Assembly: GCA_048380335.1 (NCBI GenBank)
Contig: DBFCCI010000038.1
Span: 109,065 to 173,064, forward strand
Direction of reading: 5' to 3'
Length of the DNA: 64,000 bases
Origin: Lachnospira sp900551945
GTDB taxonomy: Bacteria > Bacillota > Clostridia > Lachnospirales > Lachnospiraceae
The position numbers and the translations under genes are program-made. The notes beneath the pieces were generated by a model that was not told the origin of the DNA, did not search any database, and saw only the letters and a program-made list of their open reading frames with translations. This document shows, piece by piece, positions 54,917-63,815 of this stretch (position 1 is its first letter; every line of letters begins with the position of its first letter).

Positions 54917-56002
54917 TTAATCTCCAAGACAAAGCCCCAATTGTCTAGCCTGTAATACGACATCAGATTGTGGGTCAACCTTTCTTGTCTTACCTGCAAC
55001 TTCACTAATAGGTATAATATCTATCTGATTATTCTTTACACATGGCATATATCCATATTTTCCTGCCATAATAAGTTCTGCCGCTTTAACGCCTAGTCTT
55101 GTTGCTAAAACTCTATCATACGCATTAGGCTGTCCACCCCTTTGAACATGACCTGGTACAGTTACTCTTACTTCATGGCCACAAAGCTCAGTAATCTTAT
55201 CTCCAATCTTATATGCTACTGATGGATATTTTCCTGCTTCACTAGCTCTTAATTCTTTTAACTTCTTCTTTGTAAGAAGTGCCTCCTCTTGTGAAATAGC
55301 TCCTTCTGCAACTGCAATTATTGTAAAATGCTTACCTTCTTGTGTTCTTTTACTTATTGCATTAATAATTGACTCCATTTTATATGGAATTTCTGGAATA
55401 AGAATAATATCTGCTCCGCCTGCAATGCCTGCGTATAATGTAAGCCAACCCGTCTTATGCCCCATAAGCTCTACTATAAACACTCTACTGTGAGAAGCCG
55501 CTGTGGTATGTATACAGTCAATTGTATTAGACGCAATATCAATAGCAGACTGAAAGCCAAAGCTCATATCAGTTCCATAAAGGTCATTATCAATAGTCTT
55601 AGGAAGTGTAACTATATTAAGTCCATTTTCACTAAGAAGATTTGCAGTCTTATGAGAACCATTACCACCAAGCACTACAAGACAATCAAGTTGTAATTCT
55701 TTATAAGTGTTAATCATTGACTGTACTTTGTCATTGCCATCCTCGTCTGGCATATTAATATATTTAAAAGGTGTTCTTGACGTTCCAAGTATTGTTCCAC
55801 CCTTTGTTAATATTCCTGCAAAATCATCTTTTTTAAGAAGTTTATAATTCTTTTTTATAAGTCCTTTATATCCATCTAAAAAACCAAATATACTTACATC
55901 ATCACAATTTTTATAAAGAGTCTTTGCAACACCTCTCATTGCAACATTAAGTGCCTGACAATCTCCACCACTTGTCAACATTCCTACTCTAAGCATATAC
56001 AT
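54917..56002 (-). CDS. pfkA: 6-phosphofructokinase (Gly104/Lys124 type)
   Basis: This 361-residue enzyme phosphorylates fructose-6-phosphate. It has LTSGGDCQALNVAMRG at the nucleotide site, VLGGNGSHKTANLL and LPKTIDNDLYGTDMSFGF at the active site. Gly at the position equivalent to E. coli 104 argues for ATP as donor, while Lys at position 124 (PKTIDND) is usual in PPi-dependent enzymes, placing it with the atypical mixed group. Donor use is therefore not certain. It is the first gene of the pfkA-ppk operon. Confidence 0.88.
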   Translation of the reverse strand: MYMLRVGMLTSGGDCQALNVAMRGVAKTLYKNCDDVSIFGFLDGYKGLIKKNYKLLKKDDFAGILTKGGTILGTSRTPFKYINMPDEDGNDKVQSMINTYKELQLDCLVVLGGNGSHKTANLLSENGLNIVTLPKTIDNDLYGTDMSFGFQSAIDIASNTIDCIHTTAASHSRVFIVELMGHKTGWLTLYAGIAGGADIILIPEIPYKMESIINAISKRTQEGKHFTIIAVAEGAISQEEALLTKKKLKELRASEAGKYPSVAYKIGDKITELCGHEVRVTVPGHVQRGGQPNAYDRVLATRLGVKAAELIMAGKYGYMPCVKNNQIDIIPISEVAGKTRKVDPQSDVVLQARQLGLCLGD

Positions 56003-56121
56003 TTACCTGCCCTTCTTTTATATTTTCATATTATCAGATAACTACTCTGAATTTACTACGAATTTCTTACTTTTATAATAACACAACGTAGGTCAATGTT
56101 AAATGAATTTTAATACTTATA

Positions 56122-56161
56122 TGTAAAATCTAATTGTCTTGTTATGTTAATTCTATGTAAA
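56122..56161 (-). promoter_or_regulatory. candidate Pho box upstream of pfkA-ppk
   Basis: On the minus strand TTTACA (56156-56161), TTAACA (56145-56150) and a degenerate AGACAA (56134-56139) are 11 bp apart; a further TTTACA lies at 56122-56127, one base off register. The pattern resembles the boxes before pstB and the Na/Pi cotransporter. Confidence 0.55.
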
Positions 56162-56164
56162 ATT

Positions 56165-56227
56165 TATATAAAAAAAGCTGTTGTATAAAAGCTTTATAAT
56201 ATATAAAGTTTATTAATACAACAGCTT
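56165..56227 (-). terminator. pepT terminator
   Basis: Arms about 56174-56186 and 56216-56227 (agctgttgtat / atacaacagct) pair, and TTTTTTTATAT follows on the minus strand. Confidence 0.8.
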
Positions 56228-56231
56228 GTTC

Positions 56232-57485
56232 TTATTTATAATCCATCTGTACAAGACTTATAAGAATATCTACTATCTTTTCCATAGACTGCACACAGCA
56301 ATATTCATATTTTCCATGAAAATTATGACCACCTGCACAAAGATTTGGACAAGGAACTCCCATAAAGGAAAGTCTTGCTCCGTCTGTGCCACCTCTTATC
56401 GGTTGAACTTTAGGCTCTACACCATTATCAATCATAGCTTTTTTAGCATTGTCAATAAGAAACATATATGGCTCTATCTTTTCTTTCATATTATAATATT
56501 GGTCTTTAATTTCAATTACAAAACTTTCATCTCCATATTTATCATTTAACTTATTGCATATATTTACAAACGTTTCTTTTTTCTTTTCAAATATTTTTCT
56601 GTCATGGTCTCTTATTATATATTCCATATGAGCTTCTTCAACTGTACCATCAAGCTTAATAAGGTGATAAAAGCCCTCATACCCACTTGTATACACAGGT
56701 TTTTCATTTTGTGGAAGCAAACTTTCTAATTCCATCGCCATTAGTGAAGCATTTTTCATTTTACCTTTGGCTTCTCCTGGGTGAACACTTCTTCCATGAA
56801 TAGTAATATTTGCCAAAGCCGCATTGAAATTTTCATACTCCAATTCACCAATAGCACCACCGTCTACAGTATAAGCATAATCTGCGCCAAAACTTTTAAC
56901 ATCAAAATAGTCCATTCCACCACCAACTTCTTCATCTGGTGTAAATGCTATAGCAATCTTTCCATGTTTTATATTATCATGTGTCATAAGATATTCTGCC
57001 ATTGCCATAATCTCAGCAACCCCAGCTTTGTCATCTGCGCCTAAAAGTGTAGTGCCATCTGTTGTTATAATATCATTGCCTTTATATGCAAGCAATTCCG
57101 GAAAATCTTTAGGACTTAACACAATACCAGCTTCACTATTAAGTACAATATCTTCTCCATCATAATCTTTTACTATATGAGCATTAACATTTTTACCCGA
57201 AACTTCTGGTGATGTATCTATATGTGAAATAAAGCCTATCACTTTGTCATTTTCCTTAGCTTCACTATTAGCAGGAATTGCCGCATATACATAACAATAT
57301 TTTTCGTCATATATAACTTGACTAATTCCCATATCTTTTAATTCTTGTGCTAATCTAATAGCAAGATTTTTTTGTTTATCTGTGCTTGGAAACTTTTCTG
57401 AGTATTCATCTGACTGCGTATCAACTTTTATATATCTTAAAAAGCGATTAATAACATTTGAATTATTTTCTTTTATATCTGCCAT
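56232..57485 (-). CDS. pepT: peptidase T
   Basis: This 417-residue M20-family zinc tripeptidase removes N-terminal residues from tripeptides. Zinc ligands are in GFISHIDTSPEVSG, LLGADDKAGVAE and TPDEEVGGGMDYF; GGTDGARLSFMG and CPNLCAGGHNFHGKYE are PepT-typical. The start at 57485 has GGAG upstream. It stands alone with its own terminator. Confidence 0.95.
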   Translation of the reverse strand: MADIKENNSNVINRFLRYIKVDTQSDEYSEKFPSTDKQKNLAIRLAQELKDMGISQVIYDEKYCYVYAAIPANSEAKENDKVIGFISHIDTSPEVSGKNVNAHIVKDYDGEDIVLNSEAGIVLSPKDFPELLAYKGNDIITTDGTTLLGADDKAGVAEIMAMAEYLMTHDNIKHGKIAIAFTPDEEVGGGMDYFDVKSFGADYAYTVDGGAIGELEYENFNAALANITIHGRSVHPGEAKGKMKNASLMAMELESLLPQNEKPVYTSGYEGFYHLIKLDGTVEEAHMEYIIRDHDRKIFEKKKETFVNICNKLNDKYGDESFVIEIKDQYYNMKEKIEPYMFLIDNAKKAMIDNGVEPKVQPIRGGTDGARLSFMGVPCPNLCAGGHNFHGKYEYCCVQSMEKIVDILISLVQMDYK

Positions 57486-57536
57486 ATTAAACTCCATTCC
57501 ATCAATATTTAAACTTAATATTTACAACTTTATTAA

Positions 57537-58691
57537 TTAATATTCTGTATTTTCGTACACTTCTCCAGTTTCAGGATTGACCGTTATCCCATTTACCTCA
57601 AGATGTTCATCTATTTGGATTACTAGGCATTTCTTTCCTTCTATTATCATAGTATCTACTAGGTCAGTTCTATCTGGGTTAATCTTTACAACTACATCTG
57701 GTGTCTTTACTTCAAATTTTCTTGTTTCAGCAATATTTTCTGCCATAAATGTTGCATTTTCACCAGCCTGCATCTCAAAATGTTCTTCAAAATCATTTAA
57801 CTTTTCTTCTTCTACTCCACTTTTTTCAAGTAGCTCTTTTACTTCGGTTTTATCAAGAATTACAGGTTCAGGCTCACTTTTCTTTTCTTGTATCATTTCA
57901 TTTAAGTTGTCGTGTATATTTTTAATAATTTCATAGTCACAATCTTCACCTAACGTTTCAGTTACAAGTGTTTGAAATATTTCTTTTTGATTTCCTGCTG
58001 TAAGTGGTACTTCACAATCAAGAACACTTGATAAAAATTGATACTCAAACATATTGGCATCTTTAGAATAATATAACACCTTATCCCCATCTTCTTGTCT
58101 GTTATTAAATGCTGGAAACAAAAAGCCAATATCCGGTAAATCTACCATGTGACTTTGTTCTTGATTATGAAACATATTGTCATTTTCATTATAACTTAAT
58201 CCCGGTTTTGACAGTGAAACATGACATATACTACACAATATATAATCATATACTTCATCAGAAGCATCTTCCATTTCAATATTGTCTTTTGTTTTGCCAG
58301 GTATATCATACACCTGATGTATAAGAAGAATAATGTAGTTACCTATATAACTGTAACTTGAGATTACCTTATCATAAAACTGCTCTAAAAGCTTGTCATC
58401 TTCTAAGCCACTATCTCTTAACTTATAAAAAAATGTTCTCGCTCCCTCATCCATATATGAGTCTGTAGTAAACTGCATATTTATAAGATTTTTTCCTGTA
58501 GTTCCTGAAAGTGTCTTTTTAAATATCTCAAAATATTTGTGCTGTTCTTCTTCTGGAAGATTAAGAAACCTTTGATTTATCTTTGTGATTTTATTTTTTT
58601 CTCCATCAACATAACAACCACAAATTCTTGCTATTGAACACTCCTCTAACTTATATAATCCTTTTATTTCATTTATTTCTTTCTTTATCAT
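57537..58691 (-). CDS. DUF4317-type protein (384 aa)
   Basis: The sequence fits the DUF4317 family of Clostridia, of unknown function: an N-terminus MIKKEINEIKGLYKLEECSI with CGCYVDGEKNK, then GNYIILLIHQVYDIP and a later ILCSICHVSLSKPGL. It is soluble, acidic and has several Cys. The C-terminal 100 residues appear to be a separate beta-rich part (VVKINPDRTDLVDT). It stands alone, 39 bp upstream of pepT. The family call is from recall. Confidence 0.75.
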   Translation of the reverse strand: MIKKEINEIKGLYKLEECSIARICGCYVDGEKNKITKINQRFLNLPEEEQHKYFEIFKKTLSGTTGKNLINMQFTTDSYMDEGARTFFYKLRDSGLEDDKLLEQFYDKVISSYSYIGNYIILLIHQVYDIPGKTKDNIEMEDASDEVYDYILCSICHVSLSKPGLSYNENDNMFHNQEQSHMVDLPDIGFLFPAFNNRQEDGDKVLYYSKDANMFEYQFLSSVLDCEVPLTAGNQKEIFQTLVTETLGEDCDYEIIKNIHDNLNEMIQEKKSEPEPVILDKTEVKELLEKSGVEEEKLNDFEEHFEMQAGENATFMAENIAETRKFEVKTPDVVVKINPDRTDLVDTMIIEGKKCLVIQIDEHLEVNGITVNPETGEVYENTEY

Positions 58692-59059
58692 AAATACATC
58701 TCCATTTTATATCTTTACAAATAATAATACTCGACATAACTAAAATTTACAAGATAACAAATGGACTAGCTAACCTATATTCATAAAATATAATACTAAA
58801 TACTATTTATATCTAATTATCTAATATATACAACAACCACAACCTATGTACTATAAACATAAGAGTAATGTTTTACTTTATTTTTTATAGTTTACAAAAA
58901 TATGCTATATTATTACACTATATTGCTATTATTTTAATATAATTTGCAATATACTTACCAAAAACCAATACAATAACTATTTAACTTTTAATAATTATAT
59001 TTCCCCATCTTTATAAATTATAATTATTAAAAGAATATACGTTTGAATGGAGGATTATT
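58692..59059. other. AT-rich intergenic region between divergent genes
   Basis: About 370 bp with no ORF. It must contain promoters for the DUF4317 gene and the plus-strand HPr-like gene, none of them consensus. The one structured element is the hairpin at 58985-59033. Confidence 0.6.
58985..59033 (+). promoter_or_regulatory. 15-bp hairpin in the leader of the HPr-like gene
   Basis: A perfect inverted repeat, CTTTTAATAATTATA (58985-58999) and its complement (59019-59033), has a 19-nt loop containing TTTCCCCATC. It ends about 17 nt before the GGAGG ribosome site. It has no T run, so it is not a terminator; it may affect mRNA stability or translation, or be a protein-binding site. Confidence 0.45.
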
Positions 59060-59311
59060 ATGAATTCCAATCATAAAACACTTTTATATCAAATTCAGCT
59101 TAATACTACAGATAATGCCGTAAAATTCGTCAATGCTGTTAATTCTCTTGATGGTAATTTTGACCTTCATATGGGAAGCTATTGCTTTGACGCAAAATCA
59201 ATGCTTGGCGTTTTAAGTATGGACCCACGACGTATAATGCTTCTTCACGTTGTAAGCAATGTAGACAACGTAGAAACTGTTAATACAACTCTTGAACCTT
59301 TTTGTGTTTAA
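59060..59311 (+). CDS. HPr-like (Crh-like) protein without the catalytic His
   Basis: This 83-residue protein has the HPr fold pattern: FDLHMGSYCFDAKSMLGVLSM aligns with the Ser46 region of HPr (KSIMGVMSL), so the regulatory Ser is kept, but the N-terminal HARP motif with the PTS phosphoryl-accepting His is missing. That makes it a Crh-like regulatory paralogue and not a PTS phosphocarrier. TGGAGG gives a strong ribosome site. It is one of only three convincing plus-strand genes in the window and stands alone. Confidence 0.75.
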   Translation: MNSNHKTLLYQIQLNTTDNAVKFVNAVNSLDGNFDLHMGSYCFDAKSMLGVLSMDPRRIMLLHVVSNVDNVETVNTTLEPFCV

Positions 59312-59338
59312 AATTTAATGTATTAACTTGATTTAGCA

Positions 59339-59421
59339 CAAAAAAGCTGTTCTACTGATAAAAATATATAGGTTTTAACATTATTTATCCTGCATATTTT
59401 ATCTGTAGAACAGCTTTTTAT
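59339..59421. terminator. bidirectional terminator with long stem
   Basis: Arms 59341-59363 and 59397-59419 (aaaaagctgttctac... and its complement, one mismatch) form a 23-bp stem with an A run before and T run after on both strands, and a 33-nt apical part. It serves both convergent genes. Confidence 0.85.
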
Positions 59422-59433
59422 ATAAATTTATCT

Positions 59434-60846
59434 TTATTTATTTGCTTTTAATCTCTTAAAAAAGTCTTTTGTTTCTCTTGCAACAACTCCACTTAATGCA
59501 AATAATGCAATCATGTTAGGGAGTGCCATCATTCCATTAAAAATATCAGCTATAGTCCATACTGCACTTACTGTCATATATGGGCCTATAAATACTGCGA
59601 TTATATATATCCAACGAAATCTCTTTACATGTGTCATATTACCACCTGTAAGATATTCAAGACATCTTTCACTATAGTAATTCCAACCTAAAATAGTAGT
59701 AAATGCAAAAAATATAAGACACATCATAAGTATAAATGCAGATATTGACTCTGGAATTGGAAGTCCCTTTTGGAAAGCATAAGTTGTAACAGCAACTCCT
59801 TCAAGCCCTTCTACCTGCCATGCACCAGTTAGTACAATTGAAAGTCCTGTAAGAGTACATATCACAATAGTATCAATAAATGTACCTGTCATACTTACAA
59901 GTCCTTGACGAACTGGCTCATTAGTCTGAGCAGCGGCGGCAGCTATTGGCGCACTTCCTAAACCTGCTTCATTTGAAAATATACCTCTTGCCACACCTTT
60001 TTGCATAGCAACTAACATACTTCCTACCATACCACCTGTAACAGCCTTTGGTGAGAATGCGGCTTTTACAATTGTAACAAATGCTGCTGGCACTTTTGTT
60101 ATATTGCATACTATTAAAGTTACAACAAATAATACATAGATTACAGCCATAAATGGAACTATAACCTGACTTACATTTGCAATACGCTTAACACCACCTA
60201 TTAATACTGCTGTTACACACAATGCTAATACAAAAGAAGCAATTACAACAGACCATGAATATTCACCTAGAAATGGAATATTAACACAGTGAGTATTATT
60301 AGGGTCAAATAAACCATTTACAGCACTTGAAATACCATTTACCTGACTAAATGTTCCTATGCCAAAAAGTCCTACACAAACTCCAAAAAAGGCAAATACT
60401 TTTGCAAGCCATTTCCATTTTGCTCCCATACCTTGCTCTATGTAATAGAATGGCCCACCAAGACTATGACCACTCTCATCCACAATTCTGTACTTTACAG
60501 CAAGAAGTCCTTCTGAATACTTTGTTGCCATTCCAAAAAATGCGGCAACAATCATCCAAAATAATGCTCCTGGTCCACCTGCACATACAGCAGTTGCAAC
60601 ACCTACTATATTACCAGTACCTATTGTGGCACTAAGGGCTGTACAAAGAGCCGCAAAACTTGATATTTCACCCGTTGCGTCTTCTTCGTTTTTAATCATC
60701 CACTTTAATGCTAGTGGAAGTTTTCTAATCTGAAGTAATCCAAGACGGATTGTAAATAATATACCTCCCGCCATGATAAGCACCATAAGTGGTACACCCC
60801 AGACAAAATTGTCAACACTTACCAAAAAACTATTAATAGCTTCCAT
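59434..60846 (-). CDS. AGCS-family sodium:alanine/glycine symporter
   Basis: This 470-residue membrane protein has about ten helices. Motifs of the family are FAALCTALSATIGTGNIVGVATA, GPGALFWMIVAAFFGMATKYSEG and GVARGIFSNEAGLGSAPIAAA. The glycine riboswitch upstream (61033-61195) indicates glycine as a relevant substrate: probably uptake or efflux of excess glycine for catabolism. An AGAGAGAGGA ribosome site precedes the ATG. Confidence 0.93.
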   Translation of the reverse strand: MEAINSFLVSVDNFVWGVPLMVLIMAGGILFTIRLGLLQIRKLPLALKWMIKNEEDATGEISSFAALCTALSATIGTGNIVGVATAVCAGGPGALFWMIVAAFFGMATKYSEGLLAVKYRIVDESGHSLGGPFYYIEQGMGAKWKWLAKVFAFFGVCVGLFGIGTFSQVNGISSAVNGLFDPNNTHCVNIPFLGEYSWSVVIASFVLALCVTAVLIGGVKRIANVSQVIVPFMAVIYVLFVVTLIVCNITKVPAAFVTIVKAAFSPKAVTGGMVGSMLVAMQKGVARGIFSNEAGLGSAPIAAAAAQTNEPVRQGLVSMTGTFIDTIVICTLTGLSIVLTGAWQVEGLEGVAVTTYAFQKGLPIPESISAFILMMCLIFFAFTTILGWNYYSERCLEYLTGGNMTHVKRFRWIYIIAVFIGPYMTVSAVWTIADIFNGMMALPNMIALFALSGVVARETKDFFKRLKANK

Positions 60847-61032
60847 TCTTTTGTCCTCTCTCTTTTCCTGCTGATAAAACTTTTGTTACAATAAACATAA
60901 CCGCTTTACACAGCATAAAATTAGTGTACATATTTTGATACTATCTGGAAATTATAGATTAAGAACTTAAGAAATGTTATACTCTGATAATAGACTATTC
61001 TATAAATATTCTATTGTCATAAATTAAGAATT

Positions 61033-61195
61033 TCTCTGTCCTTTTGCCTGAGAGATTAATACTTTTGTATTTTGCACCTTCGGCTCCTGATTAACAGGTA
61101 TCTCCAGAGAGCTGATCCATTTACAGTTGCACTGGCACGCCAGCACCTGAGAGTGTTACTCCTTCGGTAGATAATAAATCATCGTTTTCCTGCAA
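61033..61195 (-). ncRNA. tandem glycine riboswitch
   Basis: On the minus strand two glycine aptamers follow each other. The first contains CCGAAGGAGTAA and CTCTCAGGTGC, the second GCCGAAGGTGCAAA and the hallmark CTCTCAGGCAAAAGGACAGAG (split over 61035-61055). The short linker between CTCTCTGGAGA and the second aptamer is as in known tandem forms. About 190 nt lead from it to the AGCS symporter start; I see no classical terminator there, so the readout (translational or other) is open. Confidence 0.93.
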
Positions 61196-61306
61196 ACTTC
61201 ATTTCAGCAATGTACTTCCATTACTATATTACTTATTAATAATTTTTTCAATAAGTTTTAAGGATTTTTTTAGATTTTTAATACATTTAATCATAAAACC
61301 TTATTA

Positions 61307-61504
61307 TTATTTGCCTTTAAACATATCTTCAAGCTTTTCACCAGCACTTTTTACACCTTCCTCAAGTGTTTGTGCCATTCCTTCTATTTTTTTATCAATT
61401 TGCTTTTCCTTTACAAAGTCTTCTACTTTATCAGCAGTTTTATTTGTAATATCAACAGCTTTTCCAACTCCATTTAATACTTTTTCTTTATTAATTAATG
61501 ACAT
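61307..61504 (-). CDS. small helical protein of unknown function (65 aa)
   Basis: This short, charged, helical protein has repeats of Lys/Glu at heptad-like spacing (VGKAVDITNKTADKVEDF, later LEEGVKSAGEKLEDM), reminiscent of small apolipoprotein- or LEA/YtxH-like helical proteins without the membrane segment. The ATG at 61504 is preferred since GGAG is 7 nt upstream; the ATG two codons earlier is too close. It lies 30 bp after the next gene upstream, so the two are probably co-transcribed. Function unknown. Confidence 0.65.
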   Translation of the reverse strand: MSLINKEKVLNGVGKAVDITNKTADKVEDFVKEKQIDKKIEGMAQTLEEGVKSAGEKLEDMFKGK

Positions 61505-61540
61505 TTTCATTCTCCATTCTTATGCTTTTACCTGCATATA

Positions 61541-62200
61541 TTATCCATTAAAACTAACTGTGCCAACTTCACATTGTAAATCTGGAAAATAGCTTATTTC
61601 TACTTGTGAATATTCATCACTATCGCTTTCTTTTTCAAATGGGTCTTTATAGAGTTTATTATTCTTTTTACCTTGTTTTGCTTCTTCTTGTGTAGCAGGA
61701 AGCGATTTATAAAAATCAGACTCTCTAAAAGTCTTCATCGCATCATTATAAGCAGCAATTAAAGCTTTTGCCATTGGTTCATCTTTATTTACTCTTAACA
61801 TCGCATTCGTATAAATATCATTAGCCTGCTCTTTTGATTTACAATGTTTAAGACTTTCTTCAAGAGCTTGTCTTTGCATTTGTATTCTCAAAACATGCGG
61901 ATACAACTCTGGCATATATTTTTTTATATACTGCATCTGTTCATTACTAAGCTTCTTCCCCTGTTCAAGCATTTGAATAATTTTATTTTCATATTCTTGC
62001 TTCTTTTGTTCGCTCATTTCACTTACAGGGTCAGTTATTTTATCTACATATTCTCTTACACTATTAAGATACTTTGAAATAGCTATTCTTGTATTTTCAT
62101 CACTATTATCATTGGTATTTATATTAGTATTGGCATTTTTTGAATTTTTATTTATATTATCTTTTTGTTGGTTTTCTAACTTAATTTGTCTTATGTCCAT
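61541..62200 (-). CDS. hydrophilic helical protein of unknown function (219 aa)
   Basis: I do not recognise a family. The N-terminal 40 residues are Asn/Lys-rich and likely disordered, then charged helices run to about residue 165 (YLNSVREYVDKI, LSNEQMQYIKKYMPELYPHV), and a polar C-terminal tail ends DLQCEVGTVSFNG. There is no signal peptide or membrane helix. It shares a transcript with the 65-residue protein. Residues 66-100 with alternating Gln/Lys/Glu could form a coiled coil. Confidence 0.65.
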   Translation of the reverse strand: MDIRQIKLENQQKDNINKNSKNANTNINTNDNSDENTRIAISKYLNSVREYVDKITDPVSEMSEQKKQEYENKIIQMLEQGKKLSNEQMQYIKKYMPELYPHVLRIQMQRQALEESLKHCKSKEQANDIYTNAMLRVNKDEPMAKALIAAYNDAMKTFRESDFYKSLPATQEEAKQGKKNNKLYKDPFEKESDSDEYSQVEISYFPDLQCEVGTVSFNG

Positions 62201-62227
62201 ATATAATTTCCTCCTAGTTAAATATAT

Positions 62228-62297
62228 TTACAACTTACTTGTAACAATTGCCAAAGTCTTGTGCAATCACAGACTTTGGCTTATTGTTTGCATAAAT
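62228..62297 (+). repeat. dispersed intergenic repeat, copy C
   Basis: This is the best structured copy: GCCAAAGTC (62250-62258) and GACTTTGGC (62272-62280) form a perfect 9-bp hairpin around ttgtgcaatcaca, followed by ttattgtttgcataaata. Sequence matches copies at 20741 and 17371. Confidence 0.65.
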
Positions 62298-62420
62298 AAA
62301 ATTAATTACAATTATTATATCTATATTTTGTATATTAAAAATTGATACAGCAATTTTAATCTTTAAAATACTTTTAACTAATAACTAATTATATATAAAT
62401 TATCGACAAATATATTTTTT

Positions 62421-63611
62421 TTAATTATATTTTTCTTTTAAACGCTTAAATGCAGCAAATGAACGTTCAATCATATCTTCATCAACACAATATGCTATTC
62501 TTACAAATCCCGGACAGCCAAAACCTGTTGCTGATACTATAAGAATATTTTCTTCTTTTGCCTTTTCACAAAATGCGTCTGCGTCATCTTCAAGTGCCTT
62601 AACAAACATATAAAATGCTCCATCTGGTTTGAAACATTCATATCCCAATTCAGTAAGCCCATTATATAAAATATCTCTATTTTTCTTATAAATATTAATA
62701 TCTCCTGTTTGACCTACACACTTTACAAGCATTTTTTGGAAAATACTAGGCGCACATACATAACCTAAAGCCCTACCAGCTCCGCATATTGCTGCATAAA
62801 GTTCCTTACTTTCATAAGCTTCATCCGGCACAATAACAAAGCCAATTCTTTCTCCAGGTAAAGATAAAGATTTACTGTAAGAATAACATACAAGTGTATT
62901 GTTATAATATTTTGTAACATAAGGAACTTCAATTCCATCATAAGCAATTTCCCTATATGGCTCGTCTGAAATAATAAATATTTGTGTATTGTATTCATTT
63001 GATTTTCTTTCTAACAGTGACGCTAATTTTTCTATTGTAGCTTTTGAATAAACTGCTCCAGATGGGTTATTAGGTGAATTAATTATAACACCTTTAGTAT
63101 TTTTATTTATCTTCTGCTCAAGTTCATCAAAATTAATCTGAAAATTAGTTGTATCAGCTGATACAACAACAAGCTTTGCTCCCGAACTTTCTACAAATAC
63201 ATTATATTCTGGAAAATATGGGGCAATAGTTATAAACTCGTCGTTTTCTGATGTTGTAAGTGCTTTAAAACAAAGTGACAATGATGCTGCCGCCCCCATT
63301 GTCATATAAAAATTATTTTCTGTAAAATGTGTACCATATGTATTATTTAAGTAATCTGCTATGGCTTTTCTTGTCTGTACATCACCTTGAGCTGATGTAT
63401 ATCCATGAACTGTTATTGAGTCATTGTTATCCATTATTTCTTTTAATGTTTCATTTACAATTGCTGGAGATGGAACTGTTGGATTACCTAAACTAAAATC
63501 AAATACATTTTCAGCCCCTACTTTGGCTACTTGTTGTTTTCCATATTCAAATAATTCTCTTATAGCTGACCTTTTGCTTCCAAGTTCATACATTTTTTTA
63601 GAAACTATCAT
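62421..63611 (-). CDS. PLP-dependent aminotransferase, class I
   Basis: This 396-residue aminotransferase of the aspartate aminotransferase fold has the PLP Lys in VCYSYSKSLSLPGERIGFV, NSPNNPSGAVYSKATIE and SDEPYREIAY, and the carboxylate-binding Arg in GFVRIAYC. It probably handles aspartate or an aromatic amino acid; substrate cannot be assigned from sequence alone. It stands alone next to the repeat array at the right edge. Confidence 0.9.
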   Translation of the reverse strand: MIVSKKMYELGSKRSAIRELFEYGKQQVAKVGAENVFDFSLGNPTVPSPAIVNETLKEIMDNNDSITVHGYTSAQGDVQTRKAIADYLNNTYGTHFTENNFYMTMGAAASLSLCFKALTTSENDEFITIAPYFPEYNVFVESSGAKLVVVSADTTNFQINFDELEQKINKNTKGVIINSPNNPSGAVYSKATIEKLASLLERKSNEYNTQIFIISDEPYREIAYDGIEVPYVTKYYNNTLVCYSYSKSLSLPGERIGFVIVPDEAYESKELYAAICGAGRALGYVCAPSIFQKMLVKCVGQTGDINIYKKNRDILYNGLTELGYECFKPDGAFYMFVKALEDDADAFCEKAKEENILIVSATGFGCPGFVRIAYCVDEDMIERSFAAFKRLKEKYN

Positions 63612-63762
63612 ATTAACTCCATTTCCGAACGGCTTGACTAATATTTTTATAGGCTTAATTTCCGTTCTTTTATTTATATATTAACACTTTAATTCGTTGC
63701 ATTAACTAGGTATATAATAACATATTTTGTTATATTAGTATATAAGTTTATTTAAAATCAAA

Positions 63763-63780
63763 ATGTTTCACATGAAACAT
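63763..63780. promoter_or_regulatory. parS-like palindrome
   Basis: TGTTTCACATGAAACA (63764-63779) differs at one central base from the ParB-binding parS consensus TGTTTCACGTGAAACA. It lies upstream of the aminotransferase gene and 35 bp before the repeat array. Confidence 0.45.
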
Positions 63781-63815
63781 GTATAGAACATATGTTTTTT
63801 GAACATGTGTTCATC

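Noticed and set aside
56226..56549. plus-strand ORF opposite pepT
   Set aside because: No ribosome site, and the opposite strand is clearly the conserved peptidase.
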